Notes: generated by a model from the sequence alone, not told the origin. 64,000 nt of DNA from Thainema sp966674685 (GCA_966674685.1 CBKWJC010000018.1:18591-82590), one strand, 5' to 3'. Positions 43,721 through 53,668 are shown, numbered from the stretch's first letter. Translations and numbers: made by a program.

Positions 43721-45931
43721 CTAGGGCTGAGGTGGTTGGGTAGCCTTAACGGTATTGTCCGTCTTGGGTCGTACTTTGACGCGAATTGCGATCGCAGTAA
43801 TGTTGTCGTGGCCGTTGTGCTGGTTACCGAGGTCAATAAGGGCGTTGATGCCTTCATCGAGGCTACGGTTTGGATCTAACAGCGATTGAACATGGCTTTG
43901 GCAGTGAGTTTCCAGGAGGTCATTGTCGCTCAGGCCATCGGAGCATAGTAACAGCAGCGTATCTTCCGACAGCTCTAGATATTCAATATCCGGCACGACA
44001 AATCCATCATCTCTTGGCCCTAGGGCTTGGGTTAGCTGATAGGCATCTGGGCGACCATAGGCAATATCGGCTTCAACTCCCCGCTGGATTTCTCGCTGCC
44101 CAACTTCATGATCGGTGGTGAGCTGCTGTAGACCCAAACGACGGCTAAAGCGGTAGAGACGGCTGTCTCCGACATGTGCCACCATGGCATGGGTATCTTG
44201 CAGCAGCAGCATAACTAATGTTGTGCCCATGCGGCCACTGCCAAGCCGATCGTTCTGCTGATTTTCGTTGTAAATTACCTGATTAGCTTGCCGGATCGCT
44301 TCGATGACGGTTTGTTCGGACGGTAATTGTGACCCCTGCCAGTGGGTTTCAAAGTAGGCTCGCAGCACGTCAACGGCTAGAGCGCTAGCCACTTCGCCCC
44401 CTGCATGTCCCCCCATGCCATCACAGATCAGATAGAGACCGCGTGCATGAATTGTGCGCTCTGTGGCGGTTTCAACTTTACTCAGGTCGAGCTGAATGCT
44501 GAAGGCATCTTCGTTGTGGTCGCGACGACGGCCAATATCGGTGCGTCCGCCGTCCTCAATCCACAGCAGATTCATGGGTAAAACGACAGTGGGCGAATCT
44601 TCCTCATCGTCATTGTCGGCTTCATCCCAGGCGGAATAGAAGTCATCCTCCGCATTGGGGGGGAGATCCGCGAAAAGAGGATTACTAGAGACTTTCTCTG
44701 ATCCACTGGCTGGTTCTAGTCCTGATGTAGAGGCTGATTCAGGTTGGGCTGAGCCACAATCCGATGGGCCTGATGGGCTTGATGGGCTTGATGGGTCTGA
44801 TAGCTGATCATCTAGGGGTTGATATTCCACAGTTTCAAATTCGAGGTCTTGGTTGAGTTTTTCAACAACTAGCGCTTCTGCGGCTTGCAGGGTATCTGCG
44901 ATCGCACTAAGTTGCGATCGCACCGCATCGACGGACTCAATTTCATTTTGAATCAGTTGATTACAGAGCGCATGCACAGATTTGGGTAGCGACGCGTTGA
45001 GGTGCTGCACGATCATCTGCCAGACCCGACCCAGTGCCGCTAAATCCAAATGAGATGGATTGGATTCATCTGAACGATTGAGCTGATGCGCTACAAATGA
45101 ATCGCTCCATCGATTTGCTGAGGTCTGCGTTGAACCTGCCCAGGCGGCATCACTTTTCACTAACCGCAAACAAAGGCAATCATCCTCGTCCAAGCACAAA
45201 TTGTTGATATCTAGCAAACTTTGGCGACAGTGCCATTCACCTAACACCTGCCACAGTTGCAGCGAATCGAGCAGCCAGCGCAGCACTAGGAGCGGTTCTA
45301 GGTCGGCTTCCTGCCCTCGCTCTGTAAGAGCCAACCAGTCGCTGCGATCCTCAATCAGCAAAACTGTTGTGCCATCACAGCTCCAAGCATCGTGCAAATA
45401 GGGCGTTGCCGGAGCGAGTTCCACCTCTAGCCCAAAGTAGGTCTGGGCCAGACCGGGGAGTTTGGTCTTTGCTTCCTCATCCAGCGGATTAACCTGCGAC
45501 TTGAGACGTTGAACAGGAGAAAGTTCCAGTGGATGCTGGTCAAACACAACTGCCTCCAGTTGAGCCGCCGTTGGCTGCGCGGGTTTGATAACTGTTGCAA
45601 TCTGATAGCGCTGTTGCGGATCGAGATAGTCACCGGGCTGTATTTTGGCCCAGGACTTGGCCGCTGCGTTTAGTGGTGGTGGCGACGGATCTAACCCATA
45701 TGCATTGACCGACCGATCTGCCGAAGTTTGGGTCGCTACCGTGTCAGACCGAGCGATGACTGCGTAAAGCTGCCGCCCAATCACGGCATCGCAAACGGGA
45801 CAAGACTTTGCACCACAGTCCACCATCGCCCCGCAGTTTAAGCACTCGACCTGGGTAAGCGATGCACCACAGGCTTGACAAAACCGATGGCTATCTGGAT
45901 TTTCGGCTTGGCATTGATGACAAATCAACAT
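43721..45931 (-). CDS. PP2C-type Ser/Thr phosphatase with double zinc ribbon and degenerate kinase-like region
   Basis: A 736-residue signalling protein. Two four-cysteine zinc ribbons occupy the N terminus (C4, C7, C18, C21 and C30, C33, C44, C47). Residues about 90-360 resemble the layout of a kinase fold but lack HRD and DFG motifs, so this would be a pseudokinase-like region (inference). A Ser/Pro/Asp-rich linker follows. The PPM/PP2C catalytic domain (about 465-715) has RRDHNEDAF, CDGMGGHAGGEVAS, VAHVGDSRLYR, LLCSDGLSDND and DNITAIAI, the full set of metal-binding aspartates. It probably removes phosphate from Ser/Thr targets, perhaps opposing kinases like the one at 36.2 kb. Confidence 0.9.
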   Translation of the reverse strand: MLICHQCQAENPDSHRFCQACGASLTQVECLNCGAMVDCGAKSCPVCDAVIGRQLYAVIARSDTVATQTSADRSVNAYGLDPSPPPLNAAAKSWAKIQPGDYLDPQQRYQIATVIKPAQPTAAQLEAVVFDQHPLELSPVQRLKSQVNPLDEEAKTKLPGLAQTYFGLEVELAPATPYLHDAWSCDGTTVLLIEDRSDWLALTERGQEADLEPLLVLRWLLDSLQLWQVLGEWHCRQSLLDINNLCLDEDDCLCLRLVKSDAAWAGSTQTSANRWSDSFVAHQLNRSDESNPSHLDLAALGRVWQMIVQHLNASLPKSVHALCNQLIQNEIESVDAVRSQLSAIADTLQAAEALVVEKLNQDLEFETVEYQPLDDQLSDPSSPSSPSGPSDCGSAQPESASTSGLEPASGSEKVSSNPLFADLPPNAEDDFYSAWDEADNDDEEDSPTVVLPMNLLWIEDGGRTDIGRRRDHNEDAFSIQLDLSKVETATERTIHARGLYLICDGMGGHAGGEVASALAVDVLRAYFETHWQGSQLPSEQTVIEAIRQANQVIYNENQQNDRLGSGRMGTTLVMLLLQDTHAMVAHVGDSRLYRFSRRLGLQQLTTDHEVGQREIQRGVEADIAYGRPDAYQLTQALGPRDDGFVVPDIEYLELSEDTLLLLCSDGLSDNDLLETHCQSHVQSLLDPNRSLDEGINALIDLGNQHNGHDNITAIAIRVKVRPKTDNTVKATQPPQP

Positions 45932-46005
45932 GGGAAAATGTGGGAATGGGGACGGGGGTTAGCCGCTGACTGGATCGTTGGATAAGTAGCTGCATATCAA
46001 TCAAT

Positions 46006-46057
46006 AGCTTAAAACCCGGGGGGGAACGCCCCGCAGGGGTTCTCCCAGGTTTTAGCT
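46006..46057. repeat. Large GC-rich imperfect hairpin
   Basis: AGC(T)TAAAACC...GGTTTTAGCT outer arms enclose GGGGGGAACGCCCC and GGGGTTCTCCC. It lies upstream of the PP2C gene in a 400-bp spacer that otherwise shows no ORF. Confidence 0.55.
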
Positions 46058-46333
46058 GTGTTTATTTAGGCCAGCCTACTTATTTAGATGCAGCGCTCAA
46101 GTCCTTTTTACCCTAAAGCAAAGATGGCTAAAACCTGAAATAGGTCTAACTTGGCTAAATAATACACAGGTTGTTTGCTGCTTTCCGTTCAAATGTCAGA
46201 GGACTTTATAGATTAGTTGAAAAAAATCATCTGTCAAACCTTAGCAGAAGTCAGGCTGTTGCTGGTGTGATGCGGTAGCCCCACCCCGCTTCTATACGGT
46301 CTACCGCAACTCAATCTCAAATCAGCAACTCGT

Positions 46334-46927
46334 TCAGAGCTTCTTTAAGTTTCGTATTTCTTGAGGCGTGAGCTCTCGCCACTGTCCGGGTTGCAAATTA
46401 CCGAGCCGCAAATCCGCGATCGCAACTCGCACCAGTCTCAGCGTCGGATAGCCCACTGCCGCCGTCATGCGTCGCACCTGGCGATTTTTCCCTTCTGTCA
46501 GCGTCAACTCCAACCAAGCCGTTGGAATAGACTTGCGGTAGCGAATGGGTGGCTCGCGGGGCGGCAACGTCGGTTCCTGTTCCAGCAGCTTCACCTGAGC
46601 TGGTTTCGTTCGATAGTCTTTGATCGTTACTCCCCGACGCAGTTGCTCCAGGGCTGAGGCATCGGGTATCCGCTCAACCTGTGTCCAGTAGGTGCGAGGA
46701 TGGTTGTAGCGCGGGTCACTCAGACGATGCTGCAAGCGACCATCATCGGTCAGCAGCAGCAAGCCCTCACTGTCGCGATCGAGCCGCCCCACAGCATAGA
46801 TGTCTGGTACAGAAATATAGTCTTTTAAGGTTTGTCGATCAAGCTGCCCATTGAGTTCAACATTGGTTCGATCGGTGAACTGGCTCAGCACATTGAACGG
46901 TTTATAAAATATTAAATAGCGAGACAT
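46334..46927 (-). CDS. Pseudouridine synthase, RsuA/RluB/E/F family (RluE-like)
   Basis: Isomerises a uridine in rRNA to pseudouridine. The start at 46927 (MSRYLIFYKPFNVLSQF) is preferred over the longer ORF because family members start at this beta strand and the extra codons run into a repeat element. Catalytic Asp is in VGRLDRDSEGLLLLT, and the KNRQVRRMTAAVGYPTLRLVR segment is conserved. At about 197 residues, with no S4 domain, it fits the short RluE subgroup that modifies 23S rRNA in E. coli. Substrate site in this organism is inferred. Confidence 0.9.
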   Translation of the reverse strand: MSRYLIFYKPFNVLSQFTDRTNVELNGQLDRQTLKDYISVPDIYAVGRLDRDSEGLLLLTDDGRLQHRLSDPRYNHPRTYWTQVERIPDASALEQLRRGVTIKDYRTKPAQVKLLEQEPTLPPREPPIRYRKSIPTAWLELTLTEGKNRQVRRMTAAVGYPTLRLVRVAIADLRLGNLQPGQWRELTPQEIRNLKKL

Positions 46928-46969
46928 GCTTGATTCCCGAACAGCAGTCCTTTGTTGCCCATTAGCGTT

Positions 46970-47064
46970 CATAGCGGTAGTCATTTGGGTTGGGGATTTG
47001 TTGTGGCGCGGTGAAGCCGCGCCACAGCAATATCCGTGTCCGAATAAAGCTGACTACGGCTATA
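46970..47064. mobile_element. 95-bp MITE-like element, copy 2
   Basis: Terminal inverted repeats CATAGCGGTAGTCA and TGACTACGGCTATA flank a 14-bp hairpin (46998-47011 with 47017-47030). Same total length and end sequences as the copy at 28110-28204, but the hairpin stem differs, with both arms changed to keep pairing. Confidence 0.75.
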
Positions 47065-47322
47065 CGACTCAATTGCGATCGCTATACATTACGTGATGTT
47101 ACAGAGATGTTGCGAAAGTCTTTAGAACAGAGCGATCTAAAGCTTACCCTCTTAACCTAAAAATACGAAATTCGTTGATCAATTCCCGCACTCATCTTGA
47201 GTCAAGGATTGGGAAAGACTAGTACTGCTAGCCTTTCTCACTGCTAAAGGGAGCTTGAAACGGCAGTGGCTCTGTCTCTGAATTTCGGATAAAAACCATT
47301 AACGTATATGAAGAGGACTGTC

Positions 47323-47634
47323 ATGGAGCCAGGAACCCGCTATCGGTTTGTTTGCACCCTGACATTTGGTGATATTTACGGTCAGATCATTGTTTGGCTA
47401 CTGGTGTTGTTTATTAGTTTGGCCTCTGCGCTTGCCCTGATGGGAGCAAGTCGCCCTGTCTATGCATTAGCGTCTGTTGGATTAGTGTTCGTCTTGTCGT
47501 TGCCTTTCTTGCTCTTTGCCTTTGTGACCACTCTGTTGAACCACATTGAGTTCAAAGCTGTGGAACCAGCAGATGAATCAAATCAGGCATCCTCTGGTAA
47601 CATGCCGAATCAAGCAGCCCGCGCTGTAGGTTAA
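47323..47634 (+). CDS. Hypothetical two-helix membrane protein
   Basis: About 103 residues. The ATG at 47323 is preferred because AGAGGA at 47312-47317 is well spaced from it; the ATG at 47308 lacks a ribosome site. Two transmembrane helices (about 20-40 and 47-72) connected by a short loop, with a polar C terminus. No family recognised. It lies 183 bp upstream of sdhA on the same strand, which could suggest a link, but typical SdhC/D histidine ligands are not evident. Confidence 0.7.
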   Translation: MEPGTRYRFVCTLTFGDIYGQIIVWLLVLFISLASALALMGASRPVYALASVGLVFVLSLPFLLFAFVTTLLNHIEFKAVEPADESNQASSGNMPNQAARAVG

Positions 47635-47817
47635 AGCAAGACGTCTGCATCAACGATCTAGTAAAGACAAATATTGCCGCCGCAGTGCGGTGGTGTTTGT
47701 TTGGGTTTTTGACCCAACATTTAGTGCGATACCCTGCATTTATAAAGAATCTCCTTACCTTTGGGTGAGGAGTTTTTTGTTGCGTCAGGATAGAGGAAGA
47801 TCAACACCAGAAAGTCT

Positions 47818-49545
47818 ATGATTGAGCACGATGTCGTTATTGTTGGCGGTGGTCTAGCGGGTTCAAGAGCAGCCTTAGAAATTATTCGCACCCATCCCAG
47901 CCTAAGCATTGGTCTTGTCGCTAAAACCCATCCAATTCGCTCCCACTCGGTCGCCGCACAGGGAGGAATCGCCGCCACACTGAAGAATGTGGACGATGCC
48001 GATTCCTGGGAAGCCCACGCCTTTGATACTGTAAAAGGATCAGACTACCTTGCGGATCAGGATGCGGTTGAAATCCTGGCCAAAGAAGCTCCGGATGTCG
48101 TTATTGATCTGGAACATATGGGCGTGCTGTTCTCGCGCTTAGAGGATGGTCGGATCGCGCAGCGAGCCTTTGGCGGCCACTCCCATCGGCGCACCTGCTA
48201 CGCAGCCGATAAAACGGGACATGCCATTCTGCACGAGCTGATCAATAATCTGATGCGCTATGGCGTCACGATCTATGACGAATGGTACGTCATGCGCCTA
48301 ATTCTGGAGGAAGGTCGCGCCAAGGGCATCGTGATGTATCACCTGCTGGACGGGCGAATCGAGGTGGTGCGTGCCAAGGCGGTGATGTTTGCCACAGGTG
48401 GCTACGGTCGGGTGTTTAACACCACGTCTAACGACTTTGCCTCGACAGGAGACGGATTGGCCATGACTGCGATCGCAGGTCTGCCGCTCCAGGATATGGA
48501 GTTTGTCCAGTTCCATCCCACGGGTTTATATCCAGTTGGTGTCCTCGTTTCGGAAGCCGTGCGGGGCGAAGGGGCGTACTTGATCAACAGCGACGGGCAG
48601 CGCTTTATGGAGCACTATGCGCCCAAGCAGATGGAGCTAGCGCCACGGGATATCACCTCTCGCGCCATTACCAAAGAAATTCGGGCGGGTCGCGGCATCA
48701 AGCCGGACGGCAGCGCAGGTGGGCCATACGTTTACCTGGACTTGCGCCACATGGGGCGGGAGAAAATCATGAGCCGGGTGCCCTTCTGCTGGGAAGAGGC
48801 GCATCGGTTACTCGGTGTGGACGCTATTACCGAACCGATTCCGGTGCGACCCACGGTTCACTATTCAATGGGCGGCATTCCAGTGAACTTGGACGGTCAA
48901 GTCCGCAGCGGTGCCGATGGTTTAGTAGACAACTTCTTCGCGGCGGGAGAAGCGGCCTGTGTGTCCGTCCACGGTGCCAATCGTCTCGGCAGTAACTCAC
49001 TACTGGAATGCGTCGTATTTGGTCGCCGCACCGGAGCTGCGATCGCACAATACGTCCTCGATCAAAAACTACCGGATGTCGACTGCGATCGCTACATCCA
49101 AGAAGCCCAGGATCAGATTCAGGCGCTGCTTGATCAACAAGGCACCATGCGAATCCATGACCTGCGCCAGCAGTACCAAGACTGCATCACCGAGCACTGC
49201 GGCGTCTTTCGTCAAGCCGATGTCATGCAGGAGGGCGTCGAAAAGCTGGAGGCACTTCAGGCCAGCTTTGGGCAAATCTATCTAGACGACAAAGACAAGC
49301 TCTGGAATACCGAAATTATTGAAGCGCTGGAGCTGCGGAACCTGATGGTGGTTGGCCGCATGATTCTCACCTCGGCACTGGAGCGCAAAGAAAGCCGCGG
49401 CTCCCACTCGCGGGAAGATTTCCCGACGCGGGATGATGCCAATTTCTTGCAGCACACGCTGACCTATTACTCACCCGCTGGCATCGAATTGAGCTATCGA
49501 CCCGTTGCTTTGGGTATGTTTGAACCGAAGGAGCGAAAATATTAG
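47818..49545 (+). CDS. sdhA: Succinate dehydrogenase/fumarate reductase flavoprotein subunit
   Basis: Oxidises succinate to fumarate and feeds electrons to the plastoquinone pool in thylakoid membranes. The 575-residue protein has the FAD Rossmann motif DVVIVGGGLAGSRAAL, the covalent-FAD region HSVAAQGGIAA, GGHSHRRTCYAADKTGHA, HPTGLYPVGVLVSEAVRGEGA with active-site Arg, and HYSMGGIPVN. SHGANRLGSNSL is present as VHGANRLGSNSLLE. The iron-sulfur subunit sdhB is not adjacent, as is usual in cyanobacteria. Close relatives include L-aspartate oxidase, but length and motifs favour SdhA. Confidence 0.95.
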   Translation: MIEHDVVIVGGGLAGSRAALEIIRTHPSLSIGLVAKTHPIRSHSVAAQGGIAATLKNVDDADSWEAHAFDTVKGSDYLADQDAVEILAKEAPDVVIDLEHMGVLFSRLEDGRIAQRAFGGHSHRRTCYAADKTGHAILHELINNLMRYGVTIYDEWYVMRLILEEGRAKGIVMYHLLDGRIEVVRAKAVMFATGGYGRVFNTTSNDFASTGDGLAMTAIAGLPLQDMEFVQFHPTGLYPVGVLVSEAVRGEGAYLINSDGQRFMEHYAPKQMELAPRDITSRAITKEIRAGRGIKPDGSAGGPYVYLDLRHMGREKIMSRVPFCWEEAHRLLGVDAITEPIPVRPTVHYSMGGIPVNLDGQVRSGADGLVDNFFAAGEAACVSVHGANRLGSNSLLECVVFGRRTGAAIAQYVLDQKLPDVDCDRYIQEAQDQIQALLDQQGTMRIHDLRQQYQDCITEHCGVFRQADVMQEGVEKLEALQASFGQIYLDDKDKLWNTEIIEALELRNLMVVGRMILTSALERKESRGSHSREDFPTRDDANFLQHTLTYYSPAGIELSYRPVALGMFEPKERKY

Positions 49546-49664
49546 TCCAACGTCTGACTATAAACCCCCAGTTTGGTGAGAAGCTGGCTAAGCTCGTTTC
49601 GCATCAAAACCACCAAGCGGGTTTAACCATAGGTTCGGTGTAATGACTTAAGGGATCAGGGAAG

Positions 49665-50750
49665 ATGCAGAAGGAAGTTGCTGAAGCATTGGAGCAAAAG
49701 GACTACCGCACGGTGGCTCAACTGCTCAAGCAGTGGCAGCAAGAAAATTCCAAAGATCCCTGGTTTCGGCTGTACGTCGGTCGCTTTCAGGAGGCGACAG
49801 GGAAACTGCAAGCAGCAGAAGTGACCTATCGAAAGCTGCTCAAGGTTGCAACCGTGCCCAAGGTTGTGACTCAAGCTCGCCAGGGTTTGCAGCGTTTAGA
49901 TGAAATTGAAGCCCAGCGTCGTCAGCAGGCCATGCAGGAGGCAACGGCGGAGCCGAGCGAGCAGGAGCTAGGGCTACTGGTCATTGAGCCTGTTGTTGGG
50001 GAACAGCGGCGCGAGGTAGCCCAAGGGTTCGCCAAGGTGATGCAGATCGAACCCTATCTGGCTCAAATGCAGCTTCCCAGCCGAGGCTGGCGACTGCATC
50101 GAGTTGGTTCGATCGGGGCGCTGAACTTTTATGTCGATGAGCTGCGGCAGGTGAATGTTCCGGCCTTCTGCCAGCGAATTTCGGCCTTGCAGCAGGTTCA
50201 TGTTTTTCGTGTCGATCGGTTCAAAATCCTCGATCCGAAAGCCACAGCAATTTGCCACAGTGAAGATGACCAGTTGGGGGCACTGGCATTTGATTGGTCA
50301 GAGGTGAGCCAGCGCGTAGAAGGCCGCTTGCCAATTCTAGAATCAGTGGTGGATTTGGGGCCGTGGAACAAGCTCCAGCGCAAGGAGCGTACCCAAGACT
50401 ACATGCAAATCTGTGACCTACACCTGCCGGGACGCAATAGTATTTTGCGAATTTGCGATCGCACCTATCAGTTTCAGCGCAGCGTCGAATTTGCCCCCAC
50501 CCCCAACGAACCTCGCAATCTCATGCAGGTGACCAATCGCATTAGCTGGAATCGACTGATTCATGAGCTAAATCAGCGAATAACGGGGCCGATTCACTCC
50601 GATTTCACCATATTTGGCGAAAGCGCCCTGGATTTCGTCGAACTACTCGGTTCCAGCTTCAAATCCCACATTGACATCGCCCGCCAAACCCGATCAAACT
50701 GGGACGATGCATTTCATCTTTATAGTAGTTTGTTGTTTATCCAACGCTAG
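49665..50750 (+). CDS. Conserved hypothetical protein with N-terminal TPR-like segment
   Basis: 361 residues, soluble. The first about 95 residues look like two TPR helix pairs (EALEQKDYRTVAQLLKQWQQ; KLQAAEVTYRKLLKVA). The remainder (about 105-361) is a conserved-looking mixed alpha/beta domain with no recognised motif. An AGGGA precedes the ATG. It follows sdhA by about 120 bp on the same strand but with its own spacer. Similar proteins appear to be widespread in cyanobacteria, which I recall rather than see here. Confidence 0.78.
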   Translation: MQKEVAEALEQKDYRTVAQLLKQWQQENSKDPWFRLYVGRFQEATGKLQAAEVTYRKLLKVATVPKVVTQARQGLQRLDEIEAQRRQQAMQEATAEPSEQELGLLVIEPVVGEQRREVAQGFAKVMQIEPYLAQMQLPSRGWRLHRVGSIGALNFYVDELRQVNVPAFCQRISALQQVHVFRVDRFKILDPKATAICHSEDDQLGALAFDWSEVSQRVEGRLPILESVVDLGPWNKLQRKERTQDYMQICDLHLPGRNSILRICDRTYQFQRSVEFAPTPNEPRNLMQVTNRISWNRLIHELNQRITGPIHSDFTIFGESALDFVELLGSSFKSHIDIARQTRSNWDDAFHLYSSLLFIQR

Positions 50751-51601
50751 ACGTATCGGTACTGGGACACCGCCCCCACCCCAATTTATACCTCAATCCG
50801 ACACGCCTACTCTGAAGGCTAGGATCGGCTTGTAGAAACGGATTTGGGACTAGATCACAAGCGGGCAGTGTTTTCAATCAGTCTAAGATCACCCGAATAT
50901 CACCCACAGCGTATGGGTATTGTCACTGAAATCCCCTTGTATCCGTAGTAATGTATTCGTAGCTTGAATTCGGTGCATCTCAAGTTAATTGACGATACAA
51001 TTTCCTCTTTCTCTCATAGCGCTCGCATCACGTCTTATAAGACGACCAGCTTAAGGTGCATAGCTGAGCCTCAGTGAGAGATATGTCCTCTTAAAATCAG
51101 GGCGAATTAGGCAAATTAGCTGCAATTAACCCGTTTTCCGCATCCCCAATGTTTGAGTACAGCGTTTGTTTCACCATGTGCTTTGTGATGACCAGCCTTT
51201 TTTCTTCTTCCAAGGTGACCTCTGTCGGGAACTGGGCCAATCCGCCGGATCTGCTGCACCGTTCAGGGTTGATTGCGTTGCAAGTTTGGAGGTGCGATCG
51301 CGCATCTATTCTCCTGATGCGTCGGCATTAGCTAGCTCCGTTCGTTGAAGATGACGTAACCGATTTTCAAGGAATACGGCTTTTTCAGACGACTTACGCT
51401 CAACGCTTGAATTCGCGTGGCGTCAATACATAAATTTTTAGCATAAACAAAATATTCGATGCAGTGCTGTCCTCATGGAAGTGCATCACTCCGGTTTATT
51501 TCAACTGACTTGAATGACGTGGGGTCTCGATAAGATAAAGCTATGTGTAAATCTACTTATTCTCATTCTCTGTTTTGATGACTGCACCATTTGACTAGGC
51601 A
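50751..51601. other. 851-bp spacer without a supported gene
   Basis: Contains only short overlapping frames near 51149-51348 with no initiation signals. A direct search by eye for tmRNA, RNase P RNA, SRP RNA, 6S RNA or tRNA features gave nothing. It may hold a long leader or an unrecognised small RNA. Confidence 0.5.
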
Positions 51602-53032
51602 ATGCTCATGATTGTGGATCGAGTCTTGACTGATGTGTCCCCCAACTCTTCTAACCGCAGACAGCTGATGGATCGAAATCCTCGCGCGGCGCAGGAAGCT
51701 ATCTATGCCTTTTTACTCGATGCTGTTAAGCATTATCCAGCCGAGGAGGTTCTAGAAGAGTTCAAGCGCCTTTTTATCCAGCATGTGGATACTGTCAGCT
51801 CCAATACGCTGCCAGCCCTATACGAAATTATTTTTGCCAATGATGCACGGGAGTTTCGCAACACGCTAAAGCGCTCGTGCTACATTTTGATCAACAACTG
51901 GGAAACCTCACGTCAGCATCAAGCTATTCAAGATCTCGTTCTCCTGTTTGAAGATCCGCTGATTCAGCGTCGGACTGTTTCACCCACTCTCAAGCGGCTC
52001 AGGTCATGGCTGAGTGATTTTGTTCATAGTAAAGACTACGACGATCTAAAGCTGTTTGCTGCTCGTTATCTGCCGCCTCAGGAGCGAGAACAGCATTGGA
52101 CATCTCGCTATACGGCTTATTTATTAGCTGCACAGTCAGCCGATACTGATAATCCTCAAGAACAAAGAGATGCGGCTCGTTTAGCTGCACAGCAGCTTCG
52201 GGATCGCTTCAAGCTAGACTTGGCTTTATATACGGCCAAGTCGCAAATGGCGCGATCGCACAGCGAGATGCCGAATAATCCAACCGGGCTAGGCGATGGC
52301 GTCTTACGATTAATTAAAACGATTGTGATGCGACGCGGCACCTTTAGCTATGCCAACCTCGCCAATATTTTTGTGCGCCAAGTTCAGGGCGTTCGCTACG
52401 AAAGTTTTAAGAAAAGTTTGCTGCGCTATCTGCTCTTCACGCTGCCAGATAAAGAAGCGGCTCTTGCTATTCGCCAAAACTTAGGAAGTCGATTGAACGA
52501 GCTTTATCTCGATTATCATGATGTTGAAATTAATGATGCGCTGCTGCTACGCACCTGTAATCGGGTAATCGAGTATTTGACGACAGAAGATCGCGAATCT
52601 CCCTCTCCGCTCTTTTGCATTCTGCTAGCCAACGGTAATCCGCTGCCCATCGTCAGTGTGTTGTTAAAACTGATTTTGATTTGTCGCAAGTCACAGTCTC
52701 ATCTTGAAGCACAGATTGCCAATTTAATTCGCTACTACAAAGACGAATCTGAAGAGAATTGCCGCTGGGTCATCAACTTTTTTGAGGTTTTCAACATTAC
52801 GTTTACGATCTACACGGAAAATGTTGAGTACAGTCTAGTCAGAACAAGTGCAAACGCTTCTATCCATGCCAGCCCAACGATGGGGCAAGCGTCCTTAAGG
52901 CTGGATGCTTATCGAATTTTTTCCCAGATTCGCCAACAAACAATGAGTTTTGGTGGGTTGAGCGAGGGTGAAGCTGCGATCGCAGATGAGATTCTCAGGC
53001 GCTCAGCCGATATTGATTTTCTAGAAGACTAA
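51602..53032 (+). CDS. Conserved hypothetical protein, 476 residues
   Basis: No function recognised. Large, mostly helical, soluble. Notable segments are ALYEIIFANDAREFRNTLKR, a long charged helix near 190-215 and FVRQVQGVRYESFKKSLLRYLLF. An internal ATG at 51608 is an alternative start. There are no nucleotide-binding or DNA-binding motifs I can identify. The gene is long and lacks signs of decay, so it is real, and is probably a cyanobacterial family of unknown role. Confidence 0.8.
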   Translation: MLMIVDRVLTDVSPNSSNRRQLMDRNPRAAQEAIYAFLLDAVKHYPAEEVLEEFKRLFIQHVDTVSSNTLPALYEIIFANDAREFRNTLKRSCYILINNWETSRQHQAIQDLVLLFEDPLIQRRTVSPTLKRLRSWLSDFVHSKDYDDLKLFAARYLPPQEREQHWTSRYTAYLLAAQSADTDNPQEQRDAARLAAQQLRDRFKLDLALYTAKSQMARSHSEMPNNPTGLGDGVLRLIKTIVMRRGTFSYANLANIFVRQVQGVRYESFKKSLLRYLLFTLPDKEAALAIRQNLGSRLNELYLDYHDVEINDALLLRTCNRVIEYLTTEDRESPSPLFCILLANGNPLPIVSVLLKLILICRKSQSHLEAQIANLIRYYKDESEENCRWVINFFEVFNITFTIYTENVEYSLVRTSANASIHASPTMGQASLRLDAYRIFSQIRQQTMSFGGLSEGEAAIADEILRRSADIDFLED

Positions 53033-53158
53033 CTTTCTTTCTGAATTGAGTGTCTCACGCGCTACAGCAGTTTTCTGAGGCTGCGCTATTCTGTAAACAG
53101 CAGATGATAAAAGCTGTAAAGCTGACTTCTGGAACACCTGACGTATTTTGAGGTTTCT

Positions 53159-53353
53159 ATGGCAAACCCATCAACGCTCTATAGCGCTTTTGAAGAAGAA
53201 ACTCAGGTTTGGAACAGCCTGAAGCAAGCGATCGCAGATAGTTCTGGTTTCCGGCGCTGGAAGCTAGAGCAAAGCCGCGATGTCCAGAATACGAGCTTAG
53301 AAATTTTGGTGAGCCGCTATCTGCGTGAGACGCTGGAAACGCTAGCCTACTAG
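53159..53353 (+). CDS. Small conserved hypothetical protein, 64 residues
   Basis: Begins MANPSTLYSAFEEETQVW and ends SRYLRETLETLAY. Predicted all-helical and soluble. Its stop is followed about 50 bp later by a clear terminator hairpin, supporting expression. I believe similar short proteins occur in other cyanobacteria, but function is unknown. It lies 126 bp downstream of the 476-residue hypothetical gene on the same strand. Confidence 0.72.
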   Translation: MANPSTLYSAFEEETQVWNSLKQAIADSSGFRRWKLEQSRDVQNTSLEILVSRYLRETLETLAY

Positions 53354-53405
53354 CAAATCGTGCCTCTAGCGCCTGGTCTGGAGGAAATAAACAACATTTT
53401 GAATA

Positions 53406-53440
53406 GGGCGTTGGCAAAATCGGATCTGTTGCCAACGCCC
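53406..53440 (+). terminator. Terminator hairpin after the 64-residue gene
   Basis: A perfect 12-bp stem (GGGCGTTGGCAA and complement) with an 11-nt loop, followed by ACTTTTGC. Confidence 0.75.
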
Positions 53441-53668
53441 ACTTTTGCATGCTGTCTCGCGTTTGTCATCCAGTTTTACGAATTACAGTGATTCCAGTTA
53501 AGAATGAGAGAACTGCTATAGCCCTACAGATGAGGTTAGTGCTGAGTTTTGAGATTTGATACGGAATCCGTATCACTCCATTACTCCGTTACCTATCTAC
53601 TCATCTACCCTTTCGCTCTACCGATCTCTACAGCCTCTATACTCCCCTTACTGCCTCTGGTGAATACT

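Noticed and set aside
51149..51348. Two overlapping 60-codon rightward ORFs
   Set aside because: Different frames of one stretch, no ribosome site, no recognisable protein features.
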